In this document: in pieces, positions 1-8,837 of the stretch
Layout of the letters: each line of letters opens with the position of its first letter
How positions within the stretch are numbered: position 1 is the stretch's first letter
Virus record (IMG/VR): IMGVR_UViG_3300023174_000752
Span: 1 to 20,510 of that record
Source of the DNA: a virus
Length of the DNA stretch: 20,510 nucleotides
Reading direction: 5' to 3' (one strand)
Notes under the pieces: generated by a model
What the model was told of the DNA's origin: nothing
What the model saw: the letters and a program-made list of their open reading frames with translations, nothing else
The model's database searches: none
Program-made: the position numbers and the translations under genes

Positions 1-1069
1 ATATACTATCATCACTCCAACAAGAACACCGACCCCTACACCAACCATTACACCAACACCCACAGTAACTAAAACACCTACACCCACACCCACCATCACA
101 CCCACACCAACCATTACACCGACACCCACAGTAACTAACACACCTACTCCTACACCTTCTATAACACCAACTCCTACTATAACACCAACCCCAACCAGAA
201 CACCAACTGCCACACCAACATCAACCCCCACACCTACTCCGACCCCATCACCTACTGCTACTAACGCTCCAACCTTTACACCTACTCCCACACCCACTAT
301 AACACCAACTGCCACACCAACATCAACTCCCACACCTACTCCCACTGCTACACCAAACTTTTTAAGCTTAACTATTGGCACACTCAATACAAATACACTA
401 AATGTAAATTTGCGTGATATATATAACACAGCTACAGGAAATGCTCCGGTAACACGACCTATAGTGTTTACTGTGCAAGGCAATATTGGATCTGCATCTG
501 CAGCAGCTAATACATATGCAATAAACACAGGCGAATGGCCTCTTGGTGCTGATCTTACTCTAATTATTCCTGCCATTTCAGACAACACAGCAAATCCAGG
601 TAATGGTATTGTGGCCGGCAAGGGTGGGATCGGTGGTGGGTTTAATGGCGGTGGTGTTGCATCTGGCGAAAATGGTGGTGCAGCTATAGGCGTATTTACA
701 GATATCAAAATTATAAATAGAGGTATTCTGGGTGGTGGCGGTGGTGGTGGGTCAGGATCAGGGTATAACTCTCACGGTTACTATTACCACGGAGGCTGTG
801 GTGCAGGTGTTTCTATAACTGGTAATGGTTCTTACCGATACAATGGATCTGGATGCAACTATAATAATTCAAACCATGGGGGTAATTTAGGCGAACCTGG
901 AGCTTCTAACTCTACTAATTCTTGTGGGTGGTGGTATAATCAAATAAACCCAGGATCTGCTGGTGCAGCTATCATTAATCCCTATGGGTATGTATGTACT
1001 ATTACAAACGAGGGTAACGGTGTTGTTTATGGACCAATAAAAAACAATTGCTACGGCAACTGCTTCTAA
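1..1069 (+). CDS. Thr-Pro-repeat, Gly-rich tail adhesin (5' truncated by window edge)
   Basis: The reading frame is open from base 2 to the TAA at 1067-1069, so the gene begins upstream of the window. The TTG near 410 is only an internal codon. Codons up to about base 358 encode a low-complexity Thr-Pro linker (TPTPT with I, V, R, A or S at every few positions). A short bridge ([18 protein letters not shown]) follows, then a module with [16 protein letters not shown] and then [16 protein letters not shown]. The last 90 residues are rich in Gly, Asn, Tyr and Cys and end in CYGNCF. The same module order occurs in the genes at 1112 and 6996. The Gly-run architecture resembles the polyglycine sandwich of gp38-type receptor-binding adhesins on T-even phage tail fibres. 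A virion-surface adhesin is inferred from that resemblance and from the neighbours. No catalytic motif is visible. Confidence 0.75.
   Translation, partial: YTIITPTRTPTPTPTITPTPTVTKTPTPTPTITPTPTITPTPTVTNTPTPTPSITPTPTITPTPTRTPTATPTSTPTPTPTPSPTATNAPTFTPTPTPTITPTATPTSTPTPTPTATPNFLSLTIGTLNTNTLNVNLRDIYNTATGNAPVTRPIVFTVQGNIGSASAAANTYAINTGEWPLGADLTLIIPAISDNTANPGNGIVAGKGGIGGGFNGGGVASGENGGAAIGVFTDIKIINRGILGGGGGGGSGSGYNSHGYYYHGGCGAGVSITGNGSYRYNGSGCNYNNSNHGGNLGEPGASNSTNSCGWWYNQINPGSAGAAIINPYGYVCTITNEGNGVVYGPIKNNCYGNCF
2..358 (+). repeat. Thr-Pro coding repeat (ACACCN hexamer-type), copy 1
   Basis: Imperfect tandem ACA/ACT-CCC/CCA/CCT codon pairs encode (TP)n, interrupted about every third pair by I, V, R, A, S or K. 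It contains the island [12 protein letters not shown] (263-298), which recurs in the two other Thr-Pro linkers. The left end lies outside the window. Confidence 0.9.
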
Positions 1070-1099
1070 CAAAGTAGTATTTAAAATGATCTTCTTCTG

Positions 1100-1105
1100 T
1101 AAATA
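1100..1105 (+). promoter_or_regulatory. Late-promoter-like TAAATA, 6 nt before ATG 1112
   Basis: TAAATA followed by AT lies 6 nt upstream of the ATG, and no Shine-Dalgarno sequence is visible. The core matches the TAAATA of the T4 late promoter TATAAATA. Promoter function is inferred. Confidence 0.5.
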
Positions 1106-1111
1106 ATTATA

Positions 1112-3748
1112 ATGCAAATTTATAGTCTAGATTCGTATAATATAACGCCATTATCTAGCAACTATTATAATGACAGCAATGTACAGTTTCATAAAAACAC
1201 CTTATTTACTGAAAATAACATTTTTATTAATTTAGAAAAAATCTCAGAAAATCTTAATGATTTTAGTATTAATAATTATTCTGCATTATCTTTAACAGAT
1301 AGAAAAAACCTCAGTGATGTGTTAGAATTAACTCCATTAGCTCCACTAGAAGATGAAGGGTTCTCAACATACCTGGCAGCTAATGCACTATATAGTATAA
1401 CAGATAGATCTCGCTACTGGGTTGTTGAAGAGCCACCTGTTTCCTTTAATACAGCGTCTATTAAAGTCTCAGGTACTACTGATAAGATGGACAATCGCTA
1501 TTATTTTGAAATTATTTTTCTAGATAGTAATAAATGTAAAGTAGCTCATGAAAATGACGGTACAAGAAGATATCTTACAACAGATACAACTGACTCACTC
1601 CTTTTTTGTAAGGAAGCTTCCCTAGACAATTTAGGCGAATACAGCCCGCAGATTTTCTTGTACACATATGACAGAACAAACGATTTAATTGTTTTTTATA
1701 AAAATTTATCTGATATTATTTACTATGTAGCGTATGACAGTGCAATGCAAGAACTTACTCTCATTTCTACAGTAACTGGAACTAATTTAAATTTTACAAA
1801 TCAAACAGTTTTTCGCTGTCAACAGAGAGTGGATGATTCGAACATTACACCTTTAATAGACCCATGGGTCTCTTATGAAAAAAACTCTAATAATGCTATT
1901 CCAATATATAAAAAATTGAGCCATGAGGATATTGAATCTAATATGCTTCTCAATTCGCAGTATTCTACTATTACTGGAACTGAATTAAACACCAATATAT
2001 TATCCTTAAAAAATACTAATACACCAGAAAATTATCAATCTAGAGCCAATCCTTTCTTTCAAGAACCAGGTGTTCTCATGAGAGAATATAAAAAACTCTT
2101 TACTGGATCAAATCAAGAACTAGGAAATGATAATATAACTGTAGGATACGAAGCCTATACAGCAAATGTAATTTTAAAAAGAGATAAAGTAACATACTTC
2201 CATGTACCTCAAAACTTTTTTCCTCTCAAAATTCTTAATTTAAATGATTCAGCGCTAGCAGAAGCAGGAGCTATAGCAGGTGACCATCCAATTAAAAGCG
2301 ATAAAATCTTTAAAAAGAAAGCCAACTATAAATTTACCAGCCCTTATGGCAATACAAAATTAGAAAACACAGGCAGTTTTCTGTGTTCTTGGTTATCAGG
2401 CAATGCCAACGCGTACACACGCCCTGTTTGGGTAGATAGATATTATTTTCCATCCAAAATATCTTTTCTCGGTGCACTCACAGCAACAGATTTTAATGCA
2501 ATAGAGTATCAATCCGGCTATGATTGCTTACGAAACATATTTCCATCACAAATACAAGTAGTTGATATTATTTCAAACTCTATTTTTGAGCCTGGTACTT
2601 ATTATGCTTATCAGCATCTTGGTTCTGAATTTAGTAAAAAATATATTGAATCAAAACAAGCCGGTTTAGTACAATTTGGTATAACCGCCAATATTATTTT
2701 ACAAAAAGAAACAGCTACTAGTGGTAAATCTACATATAGTAGTTTTATTAGTGGCGCAACACCCATACCACCTATTACACCCACACCAACATTAACACCT
2801 ACACCCACACCTACGCCTACTCCCACTATAACACCTACACCCACTGTAACATCCACACCCACACCCACACCCACATATACGCCCACGGGCGCGCCCACCT
2901 TTACACCCACACCAACACCCACTATAACACCCACGCCAACCATCACTCCCACACCCACAATATTAGCACCAACACCTACACCAACTATTACTCCCACTCC
3001 AACATCAGAATTTGTATATTTAGGTCTACCTGCAACTCTTAATTATAATCTTGATCTAGCAATAGAATACAAGAAGTTTACAGGGAATAATATAGGATCT
3101 GTTCCTAGAAATGTTGCTTTCACATTGCTTGGTAATGCAGGCAGTGTAGTCACTACTGCACCTGCTATTAATACAGGAAATGGTTGGCCCGCTGGATCAA
3201 GAATTACTCTGACAATTCCTGCTGGCAGCTTTGTACATGGTGCTGGTGGTAGAGGCTCTTATGTGATATCACCTCCAACTATACTGTCTGCAGAGAAAGG
3301 TGGTACAGCTATTAATATTACTGAAAACTCTAGTATTACCTTTAATATTGTTAATAACGGGGTGTTAGGTGGTGGTGGTGGAGGTGGTGGAGTAGGTGTA
3401 GTGACTGATACTGCATTTTGTGGAGGTGGTGGCGGTGCAGGTGATGGCCCGGGCTTTGGAGGTGTTGGTTACGGGTCAGCTGCTACTAGGGATGCTGGCT
3501 TCTTCGCAAGATATACAGCAGCTCCTGGTGGCTCTCCAGGTAGCAGCACAGCAGGTGGTGCAGGTGGGGCAATTACTGTGGGAATATATGGTGGTACTGG
3601 GGGTAGCTTAGGTCAAGCTGGTAATTCAGGTAGAGGCACTGTTGCATCAGGAGACGGGGTTGGTGCAGCTGGTGGTAAAGCTGTTGCTCTCAATGGAGGT
3701 ACTGTTACTATTACAGGAACAGGCACAGTATTAGGAGCTGTTTCATAA
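1112..3748 (+). CDS. Large tail protein with Thr-Pro linker and Gly-rich adhesin-like C-terminus
   Basis: This 878-residue virion-surface candidate has three parts. Residues 1 to about 549 are an unrecognised Asn/Tyr/Ser-rich structural region. Residues about 550-632 are a Thr-Pro repeat containing [12 protein letters not shown]. Residues about 640-878 are a Gly-rich domain with [18 protein letters not shown], then [13 protein letters not shown] near residue 750, then many GG turns and a Thr/Gly/Val tail ending TGTVLGAVS. The C-terminal half is paralogous to that of the left-edge gene. The plan suggests a tail or baseplate protein that displays a distal adhesin on a flexible or rigid Thr-Pro stalk. 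The ATG at 1112 sits behind a TAAATA element 42 nt after the previous stop. Function is inferred from architecture and position only. Confidence 0.75.
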   Translation: MQIYSLDSYNITPLSSNYYNDSNVQFHKNTLFTENNIFINLEKISENLNDFSINNYSALSLTDRKNLSDVLELTPLAPLEDEGFSTYLAANALYSITDRSRYWVVEEPPVSFNTASIKVSGTTDKMDNRYYFEIIFLDSNKCKVAHENDGTRRYLTTDTTDSLLFCKEASLDNLGEYSPQIFLYTYDRTNDLIVFYKNLSDIIYYVAYDSAMQELTLISTVTGTNLNFTNQTVFRCQQRVDDSNITPLIDPWVSYEKNSNNAIPIYKKLSHEDIESNMLLNSQYSTITGTELNTNILSLKNTNTPENYQSRANPFFQEPGVLMREYKKLFTGSNQELGNDNITVGYEAYTANVILKRDKVTYFHVPQNFFPLKILNLNDSALAEAGAIAGDHPIKSDKIFKKKANYKFTSPYGNTKLENTGSFLCSWLSGNANAYTRPVWVDRYYFPSKISFLGALTATDFNAIEYQSGYDCLRNIFPSQIQVVDIISNSIFEPGTYYAYQHLGSEFSKKYIESKQAGLVQFGITANIILQKETATSGKSTYSSFISGATPIPPITPTPTLTPTPTPTPTPTITPTPTVTSTPTPTPTYTPTGAPTFTPTPTPTITPTPTITPTPTILAPTPTPTITPTPTSEFVYLGLPATLNYNLDLAIEYKKFTGNNIGSVPRNVAFTLLGNAGSVVTTAPAINTGNGWPAGSRITLTIPAGSFVHGAGGRGSYVISPPTILSAEKGGTAINITENSSITFNIVNNGVLGGGGGGGGVGVVTDTAFCGGGGGAGDGPGFGGVGYGSAATRDAGFFARYTAAPGGSPGSSTAGGAGGAITVGIYGGTGGSLGQAGNSGRGTVASGDGVGAAGGKAVALNGGTVTITGTGTVLGAVS
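2760..3005 (+). repeat. Thr-Pro coding repeat, copy 2
   Basis: About 82 codons of imperfect Thr-Pro pairs with I, V, S, Y, F or L substitutions. The [12 protein letters not shown] island at 2888-2923 matches the islands of copies 1 and 3 at the protein level but uses different synonymous codons. The reverse complement gives an open Val-Gly frame, which is an artefact of the repeat. Confidence 0.9.
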
Positions 3749-3761
3749 TAAAAAAATATAG

Positions 3762-3767
3762 TAAATA
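3762..3767 (+). promoter_or_regulatory. Late-promoter-like TAAATA, 5 nt before ATG 3773
   Basis: TAAATAAT lies in the 24-nt gap after the previous stop, with no Shine-Dalgarno sequence before the ATG. Promoter role is inferred from its recurrence at other starts. Confidence 0.5.
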
Positions 3768-3772
3768 ATATT

Positions 3773-5527
3773 ATGACAGTTTTTAACACTAATGAAGAAA
3801 TTGTATTTGACAGCTATACGTACTGTGTAACTGAAAATCTTTCTTCAATTAATAATAGTAATCAATTTACTATTATATTTGATTTATATAATGATGATTG
3901 GTCTAAACCATTTGGCTATCAGTTGTTAGGAAACTATACTACCGACGGTTTTGGTATTTTTAATACCAATAAAGTTACTCCAACACTGTTTATCAATAGC
4001 AATAGTGCCATTGAAATAACAAATCTTAATTTTGAACGCTTAGATACACTAGAATTATCTTCTTCTGCAAATGCAATTATACGGCTAGATGATCTTAGTT
4101 ATTATTATATTATAAACTCTTCAGGTTTTTTTGAAAAATATAACAACAATAATGCTCTATTATATAAAATTTCTAGTCCAAGTCTGTCTTTTGTATATGA
4201 TTACGATTACGATAATGAAAACTGCTATGTATTATGCTATAATTCTAGTTTTGACCGTACAGAATTATTAAAAATACAGCTAGATACAGGTATTATACAA
4301 CAAATTTTACCTACTTCTAAATCATATAATTTTTATTATTACAATGTACCGCTTGACTCATTTTATAATGCTAGAACAATTAATTATAAAAATAATAACT
4401 TTTATTTTACTACTGGTGATAAGGCTGAGAGATATCTTGATACAATTTATTTTAGAGTAGTAAGTGGAACAGGATTCGGTATATACAGCTGGAACATTAC
4501 AGACAACTCGACAAGTCCTGAGGTAATATCTCTTGTCTTATCTGCTTATAATTCTCTTGAAGATTACGATATTGATATTGATGGGAATTTATGGGCGTTG
4601 TATGATTATACCAATTATGTAAAAATAAATAGTAATCGAATAGTCACCTTATCAGGTACACTGCCACTATCATCATGCAAATCAACTAATATTGATTTTG
4701 GAATAAACTTAAATGGCAATGAACTACAACAATACGCCTTTATTTCTACTTTAACTGAAGCTAATAAAAACATTACCTATAAACTCGATACTAATGGTAA
4801 CCTCATATCTGTATATTATGCAAAACTTGACGGTCCAAATAATACCAGCATTACTCAATCTAGTTTTTTAAGATACTATTATGACGACCTATACTTTGGC
4901 AATATTTTAAACTTGAAACTAAAATTAAAGAATTTTGCCGATCAAAATGATACAGCTATGTTAAACCTTTTTTACCCGCTTTCTTCTTTAGCGCAAGGGT
5001 ATCACAATTTTGCTATTAGATTTAATAGTGATGGTGGTTCTTTTCATCTAATTGTAGATGGTAAGATTGTATTACAAGAACAGTTTACACCTAAAAAATA
5101 TAAATTTTCAAATTTATTCTATAGACCATTTCTTATAGGCACTGCAACGCATACAAATAATATACCATTATTTCAATATTTAAATGACGTCTCTTTTAAT
5201 TGTAGAGGTATTAAATTGAAAAATTTCTATCTATATAACCAAGCTCTTAATTATTTTGATATACTATTTCATAACAGAATTTATCAAAAAGTTGAAGATA
5301 TTGTGCTTGACTTACCATGTGGTAAGCGAAGCTATATAGAAGAAATTGAACGATATTTTAAATTTAGAACACCTGGAAATAAGTCACCAATTATAAATGT
5401 TGTTTTAAAGAATAGTGGTATAAATAATCAACAATTAAGAAATGAAATTGAGAAAAGAATCTATAAATTATTACAACAGACTGCACCGGTGTATACAAAA
5501 GTAAACCAATTTAAGTGGAGTAATTAA
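3773..5527 (+). CDS. Tail/baseplate-associated protein with lectin-like (LamG-type) region
   Basis: This 584-residue protein has no certain family. Residues about 60-340 are beta-rich, with phrases such as DIDGNLWALYDYTNYVKI that resemble a propeller or WD/NHL-like blade. Residues about 405-495 contain GYHNFAIRFNSDGG and FHLIVDGKIVLQEQF followed by a PFLIGT strand. That pattern is typical of concanavalin A-like/LamG lectin folds. The C-terminus (LQQTAPVYTKVNQFKW) resembles C-terminal tails of phage baseplate proteins. It is the first gene of a coupled trio: its TAA shares the A at 5527 with the next ATG, and that gene shares its stop the same way with 6996. A carbohydrate-contacting virion protein is inferred, not shown. 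Confidence 0.65.
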   Translation: MTVFNTNEEIVFDSYTYCVTENLSSINNSNQFTIIFDLYNDDWSKPFGYQLLGNYTTDGFGIFNTNKVTPTLFINSNSAIEITNLNFERLDTLELSSSANAIIRLDDLSYYYIINSSGFFEKYNNNNALLYKISSPSLSFVYDYDYDNENCYVLCYNSSFDRTELLKIQLDTGIIQQILPTSKSYNFYYYNVPLDSFYNARTINYKNNNFYFTTGDKAERYLDTIYFRVVSGTGFGIYSWNITDNSTSPEVISLVLSAYNSLEDYDIDIDGNLWALYDYTNYVKINSNRIVTLSGTLPLSSCKSTNIDFGINLNGNELQQYAFISTLTEANKNITYKLDTNGNLISVYYAKLDGPNNTSITQSSFLRYYYDDLYFGNILNLKLKLKNFADQNDTAMLNLFYPLSSLAQGYHNFAIRFNSDGGSFHLIVDGKIVLQEQFTPKKYKFSNLFYRPFLIGTATHTNNIPLFQYLNDVSFNCRGIKLKNFYLYNQALNYFDILFHNRIYQKVEDIVLDLPCGKRSYIEEIERYFKFRTPGNKSPIINVVLKNSGINNQQLRNEIEKRIYKLLQQTAPVYTKVNQFKWSN

Positions 5528-6996
5528 TGAATATTACACAAGAAGTTAATAATTATGAGATGATTTATGATAGATACCCATCTCAACTTATTTCATTACC
5601 ATATTCTTTAGAAGAGATTAAAATACAGCCAAATGATACAGTTAATAGCGATGTTATAAATCTCAAACTACAGCATTTATATGAAAATTTTCTCTATATT
5701 TATACTAAGAGTAAAATAGCTTCAAATATTATACCAATTAGTTCTACAGCAGTTTTAGGAATGAGTACTTACTTTACATATTTAGCGTGGAATTATAATT
5801 TATCTAGCTCTGAATTCAAACCTGTTACTTGGAGTTTGCCTGATGCATTTAATAATATTAAAACAATTCATGCTATCTCTTCACCTGATCTCGGTGAATA
5901 CTCTATTTTTGGTTCAAATGGAAAAACGTTATTTATCGTACGATCTACTGATACTGAAAGTGAAGTTCTTTCTACTTCAGTTATTACTCAATTTAATACC
6001 CCAGCTTCAAACAATGTGTCTTTTACTAATATTGAAGCAATAACAGATGGACCAGATCAAAGCATTCTTGTTTTAGATAGTGGCAATAACAGCCTTTATC
6101 AATATGAAGCAAGAGGATACACACAAGACAATAATGTGTTTTTTAATAGACTAGTTTTTAAGAATTTGCTTGGAGGATATGGGTCTGCAGACGATAAACT
6201 TTCATTTAATGCACCTACAGATGTAGTTTCCTATAATGGTAATGTATATGTTTTAGATACTGGTAATAGCTGTGTTAAACAGTATGATCAAAATTTAAAC
6301 TGGGTTAGTACATATAGACTAAATCGCGACTTTTTAAATACCCCGCCAAAAAAACTTACAGTTGATGCTGGTGGTAATTTCTTTTGCTTACTTTCTGGAA
6401 ATAGAATAAATATTTATTCACCTAATTTTCAACAAAAGACAGAAGTTGCTATAGATTATCTCAATAAAACAGAGACTATTATTGATATTGTTTTTTCTAA
6501 AACAGATGCAAATATATATTATGTAGTAACTAACGAAAATATATACAAAGGATTAGTTAACAACCCAGGCAACACAATAGGCAAATATTTATTGTATTTA
6601 CATAGGTATAACGACACACAAACTATATCAGCTTTCACTTCTATTGGCATTGGTAATAATGATAGAAACTTAATAGTCTCAAAAAACCCTTCAACCAATG
6701 CACAGATTATTGGAGCATTTTATGATAATATAAATTTATATGATATACTAACTATACCTAATTTTGACATATATACAATGAATGACATTTCAATAAAGCC
6801 TGAAGAATATGTTCAGAGCTGGGTCATTAATAAATCACTTGTTAAATTGGTTACCAATCATCTTAGATTTATTGATCAAATTATAGGCAAGTTTCAATTT
6901 AAATTTGATTCAAGAAGAAATTCAGTTTTTCAGTTCACACGGTACTTGACAGCACGTGAACAAACAAATCTAACGCAAAGAGCGGAGATCCTATAA
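5527..6996 (+). CDS. NHL/beta-propeller-like structural protein
   Basis: This 489-residue protein carries at least two NHL-like blades. [17 protein letters not shown] starts near residue 177 and [18 protein letters not shown] near residue 235. The [VL]xDxGN[NS]x[VL]xxY signature is characteristic of NHL repeats. The C-terminal 70 residues ([20 protein letters not shown], then [13 protein letters not shown]) look helical and may be an attachment segment. The start overlaps the previous stop in a TAATG, and GGAG sits 7 nt upstream, so this start appears to be reached by ribosomes already on a polycistronic message. No -10-like hexamer precedes it. Its place between two adhesin-type genes suggests a baseplate or fibre-base protein. 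No enzymatic motif is evident. Confidence 0.65.
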   Translation: MNITQEVNNYEMIYDRYPSQLISLPYSLEEIKIQPNDTVNSDVINLKLQHLYENFLYIYTKSKIASNIIPISSTAVLGMSTYFTYLAWNYNLSSSEFKPVTWSLPDAFNNIKTIHAISSPDLGEYSIFGSNGKTLFIVRSTDTESEVLSTSVITQFNTPASNNVSFTNIEAITDGPDQSILVLDSGNNSLYQYEARGYTQDNNVFFNRLVFKNLLGGYGSADDKLSFNAPTDVVSYNGNVYVLDTGNSCVKQYDQNLNWVSTYRLNRDFLNTPPKKLTVDAGGNFFCLLSGNRINIYSPNFQQKTEVAIDYLNKTETIIDIVFSKTDANIYYVVTNENIYKGLVNNPGNTIGKYLLYLHRYNDTQTISAFTSIGIGNNDRNLIVSKNPSTNAQIIGAFYDNINLYDILTIPNFDIYTMNDISIKPEEYVQSWVINKSLVKLVTNHLRFIDQIIGKFQFKFDSRRNSVFQFTRYLTAREQTNLTQRAEIL

Positions 6997-8321
6997 TGAA
7001 TCAAGATTTTGATAATTATATAGGTCAAAATGAAATTGTTACAGATTCTGCTATTAACAGATGCTTAGAAAATATATTTAATTTGCAGCAGCATCTTGTT
7101 GATACTTTACAGGATGAACTTACACCAGAAGCTCTCAACCTGCCTTTTATATTGAACATTCCCTGGACACCCACACCCACACCCACCCCAACACCCACTA
7201 TTACTCCTACACCCACTGTTACTCCCACTATAACGCCCACACCTACTAATACGCCTACTAATGCGCCTACATTTACTCCCACACCCACACCGACTCGTAC
7301 TTTAGTACCCACGCCCACACCTACCACAACACCTACACGCACACCTACACGCACACCTACCCCCACACCTACAGCAACTGTAGATCCTTATGAGAAATTA
7401 TCGGTCTTGATTTTTAATCAAAAAAGTTATATAGAAGCTTCTATTAACCTTTACGATTATATGTGCCAGTATCTAGGCCGCACCCCTGCTAGCTTCACTA
7501 AAGCTTTAGATGTATTTTTTTATAACGGTTCATTAGTTGGTTGTAAGAAAGGGTATAATTATGCCATGCGTACTGGTACTGGTTGGCCTGCAGGTAGTAA
7601 AATTCAAATATACAATCCGCCTGTAAAAATTAGTGCGAGTGCGCCATATGATCTGGCTGGAAATTACCCAACAGCTAACAGCCCTGTAACTGGTCCAATT
7701 GCAGGCGTTATAATGGGAAGAGGCGCAGATGGTCAGTGTGGTGCTAGCATGTGTTGTGGGTGTTACTATTGGAATAACTGGCAGACATATTATAATTGTG
7801 ACCTAGCAGAGACAGCATGGGGCCTTTGTGGCAATGGATGTTCTGGTACACCTGGTGATGCAATTTGGATTGATGCTGGTCTTACTATGGTAGAAATATA
7901 TAATGAAGGTGTTATTGCTGGTGGTGGTGGCAACAATTCATATGTTGACAGAGGCCGCGGTGGAATTGGTGCTGGTGGTGGTGGTTTGCCAGGCGGTAAA
8001 GGCAACCTAGGGACTTTAGGATATGCGAATACACGCGAAAGTCGCTGCAACGCATATCAATTATCTGATTGGTCTGGTGGTTATCAAGGAGCTCAAATGT
8101 TCAATGCTGGTTATAATGGCAGTGCAGGGTTTGCTGGTGGAGCAGGCAATTATGGTGGTAGCGCACCAGGATATGCTTTAAAAACGTTCGGCCATCCATA
8201 TCAATGGAAGACAGGGCTCAGTCCCGCAGGATTACCGCTTTTCTTACCAGTAGGTGGCGGTTCTGGTCGAATTGATCCATTTAGTTCTACTGTTATACGC
8301 AATGGGTTAATAGGCCCTTAA
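6996..8321 (+). CDS. Thr-Pro-linker adhesin with Cys-rich and Gly-rich C-terminal domain
   Basis: This 441-residue protein has a short helical N-terminus (residues 1-55), a Thr-Pro linker (58-128) with [12 protein letters not shown], and a C-terminal domain. That domain contains [13 protein letters not shown] (near 194), a cysteine cluster (C248, C253, C254, C256, C268, C278, C282), and [11 protein letters not shown] followed by many GG turns. It is the third copy of the linker-plus-Gly-rich plan in the window, with the shortest N-terminal part. The start is coupled to the previous gene by TAATG, with GGAG 8 nt upstream. The cysteine cluster is unusual for a phage fibre and could form disulfides or bind metal. 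The receptor-binding role is inferred from resemblance to gp38-type polyglycine adhesins. Confidence 0.75.
   Translation: MNQDFDNYIGQNEIVTDSAINRCLENIFNLQQHLVDTLQDELTPEALNLPFILNIPWTPTPTPTPTPTITPTPTVTPTITPTPTNTPTNAPTFTPTPTPTRTLVPTPTPTTTPTRTPTRTPTPTPTATVDPYEKLSVLIFNQKSYIEASINLYDYMCQYLGRTPASFTKALDVFFYNGSLVGCKKGYNYAMRTGTGWPAGSKIQIYNPPVKISASAPYDLAGNYPTANSPVTGPIAGVIMGRGADGQCGASMCCGCYYWNNWQTYYNCDLAETAWGLCGNGCSGTPGDAIWIDAGLTMVEIYNEGVIAGGGGNNSYVDRGRGGIGAGGGGLPGGKGNLGTLGYANTRESRCNAYQLSDWSGGYQGAQMFNAGYNGSAGFAGGAGNYGGSAPGYALKTFGHPYQWKTGLSPAGLPLFLPVGGGSGRIDPFSSTVIRNGLIGP
7165..7380 (+). repeat. Thr-Pro coding repeat, copy 3
   Basis: About 71 codons of Thr-Pro pairs, including an Arg-bearing stretch ([11 protein letters not shown]) absent from copy 2. 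The shared island [12 protein letters not shown] is at 7260-7295. Confidence 0.9.
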
Positions 8322-8350
8322 ATATTTAATTGTAAATCCCAATGATTAAA

Positions 8351-8356
8351 TAAATA
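8351..8356 (+). promoter_or_regulatory. Late-promoter-like TAAATA, 6 nt before ATG 8363
   Basis: TAAATAAT lies in the 41-nt gap that ends the adhesin operon. There is no Shine-Dalgarno sequence. ATTGTAA (8329-8335) and TTACAAT (8358-8364) form a weak inverted repeat that covers the start codon. Confidence 0.5.
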
Positions 8357-8362
8357 ATTACA

Positions 8363-8836
8363 ATGGCAAGCGTCTCTATAGTTAAAATTAAGGTAAGAAG
8401 AGGCACAGATTCTGAAAGAAAGCGAATAGTGCTTGATAACGGAGAATTGGGGTATGTAACTGACACAGGCGGAAGAAGGTTGTTTATTGGAGATGGTCTT
8501 AAAAAAGGCGGATATCCCATTGGCACAGCATTATTTTATAATGCTGACTTAAATTCACCTGAAACATACAAGTATGCTCAAATAGGTGATGTGCTGTACG
8601 ACAACACATCTACAAAATTATATACTATTACCGACATAGATAGTAGTACTACACCTGCGTTGTACACTTTTAAATTTATAGGACCAGCTGTTGATAATAC
8701 TTCTGTTGCATATAACCTTCAAGGAAGTTTATCTGTTAATTTAAGTGGTGTAGATGGCACTTCTTTACCCACCTCTAATCCTGGTGGAGGATCTAAAAAA
8801 TTATGGAATGACGGTGGATTTGTAAAGGTAGCATAA
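8363..8836 (+). CDS. Short tail fibre protein with Mtd-like N-terminal domain
   Basis: This 157-residue protein opens with VKIKVRRGTDSERK, then LDNGELGYVTDTG and LFIGDG. This RRGT...GELGY...DT...IGDG pattern is the N-terminal domain found in major tropism determinant-like and many other phage fibre proteins, and it is thought to attach the fibre to the virion. A second small region (YAQIGDVLYDNTSTKLYTI) follows. The protein ends with SLPTSNPGGGSKKLWNDGG, a C-terminal phrase common in short phage tail proteins. The first 100 or so residues are paralogous to the next gene, but the long shaft is missing. It may be a short fibre, a connector, or a partner that shares the docking site of the larger fibre. 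It starts after a TAAATA element. Confidence 0.8.
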   Translation: MASVSIVKIKVRRGTDSERKRIVLDNGELGYVTDTGGRRLFIGDGLKKGGYPIGTALFYNADLNSPETYKYAQIGDVLYDNTSTKLYTITDIDSSTTPALYTFKFIGPAVDNTSVAYNLQGSLSVNLSGVDGTSLPTSNPGGGSKKLWNDGGFVKVA

Positions 8837-8837
8837 T

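Noticed and set aside
2-358. Possible CRISPR array from repeated ACACCN units
   Set aside because: There are no unique spacers of constant length. The repeats are imperfect codon pairs in an open reading frame.
2611-2997. Minus-strand open frame of Val-Gly repeats (also 7025-7366)
   Set aside because: It is the reverse complement of the Thr-Pro repeats, lacks any start signal and is an artefact of low complexity.
3420-3611. Plus-strand open frame inside the Gly-rich domain (MEVVAVQVM...)
   Set aside because: It is a shifted reading of GGN codons in the real gene, giving a Val/Gln-rich artefact.
7790-8050. Minus-strand Pro-rich frame opposite the adhesin
   Set aside because: It is the antisense of a Gly-rich coding stretch.
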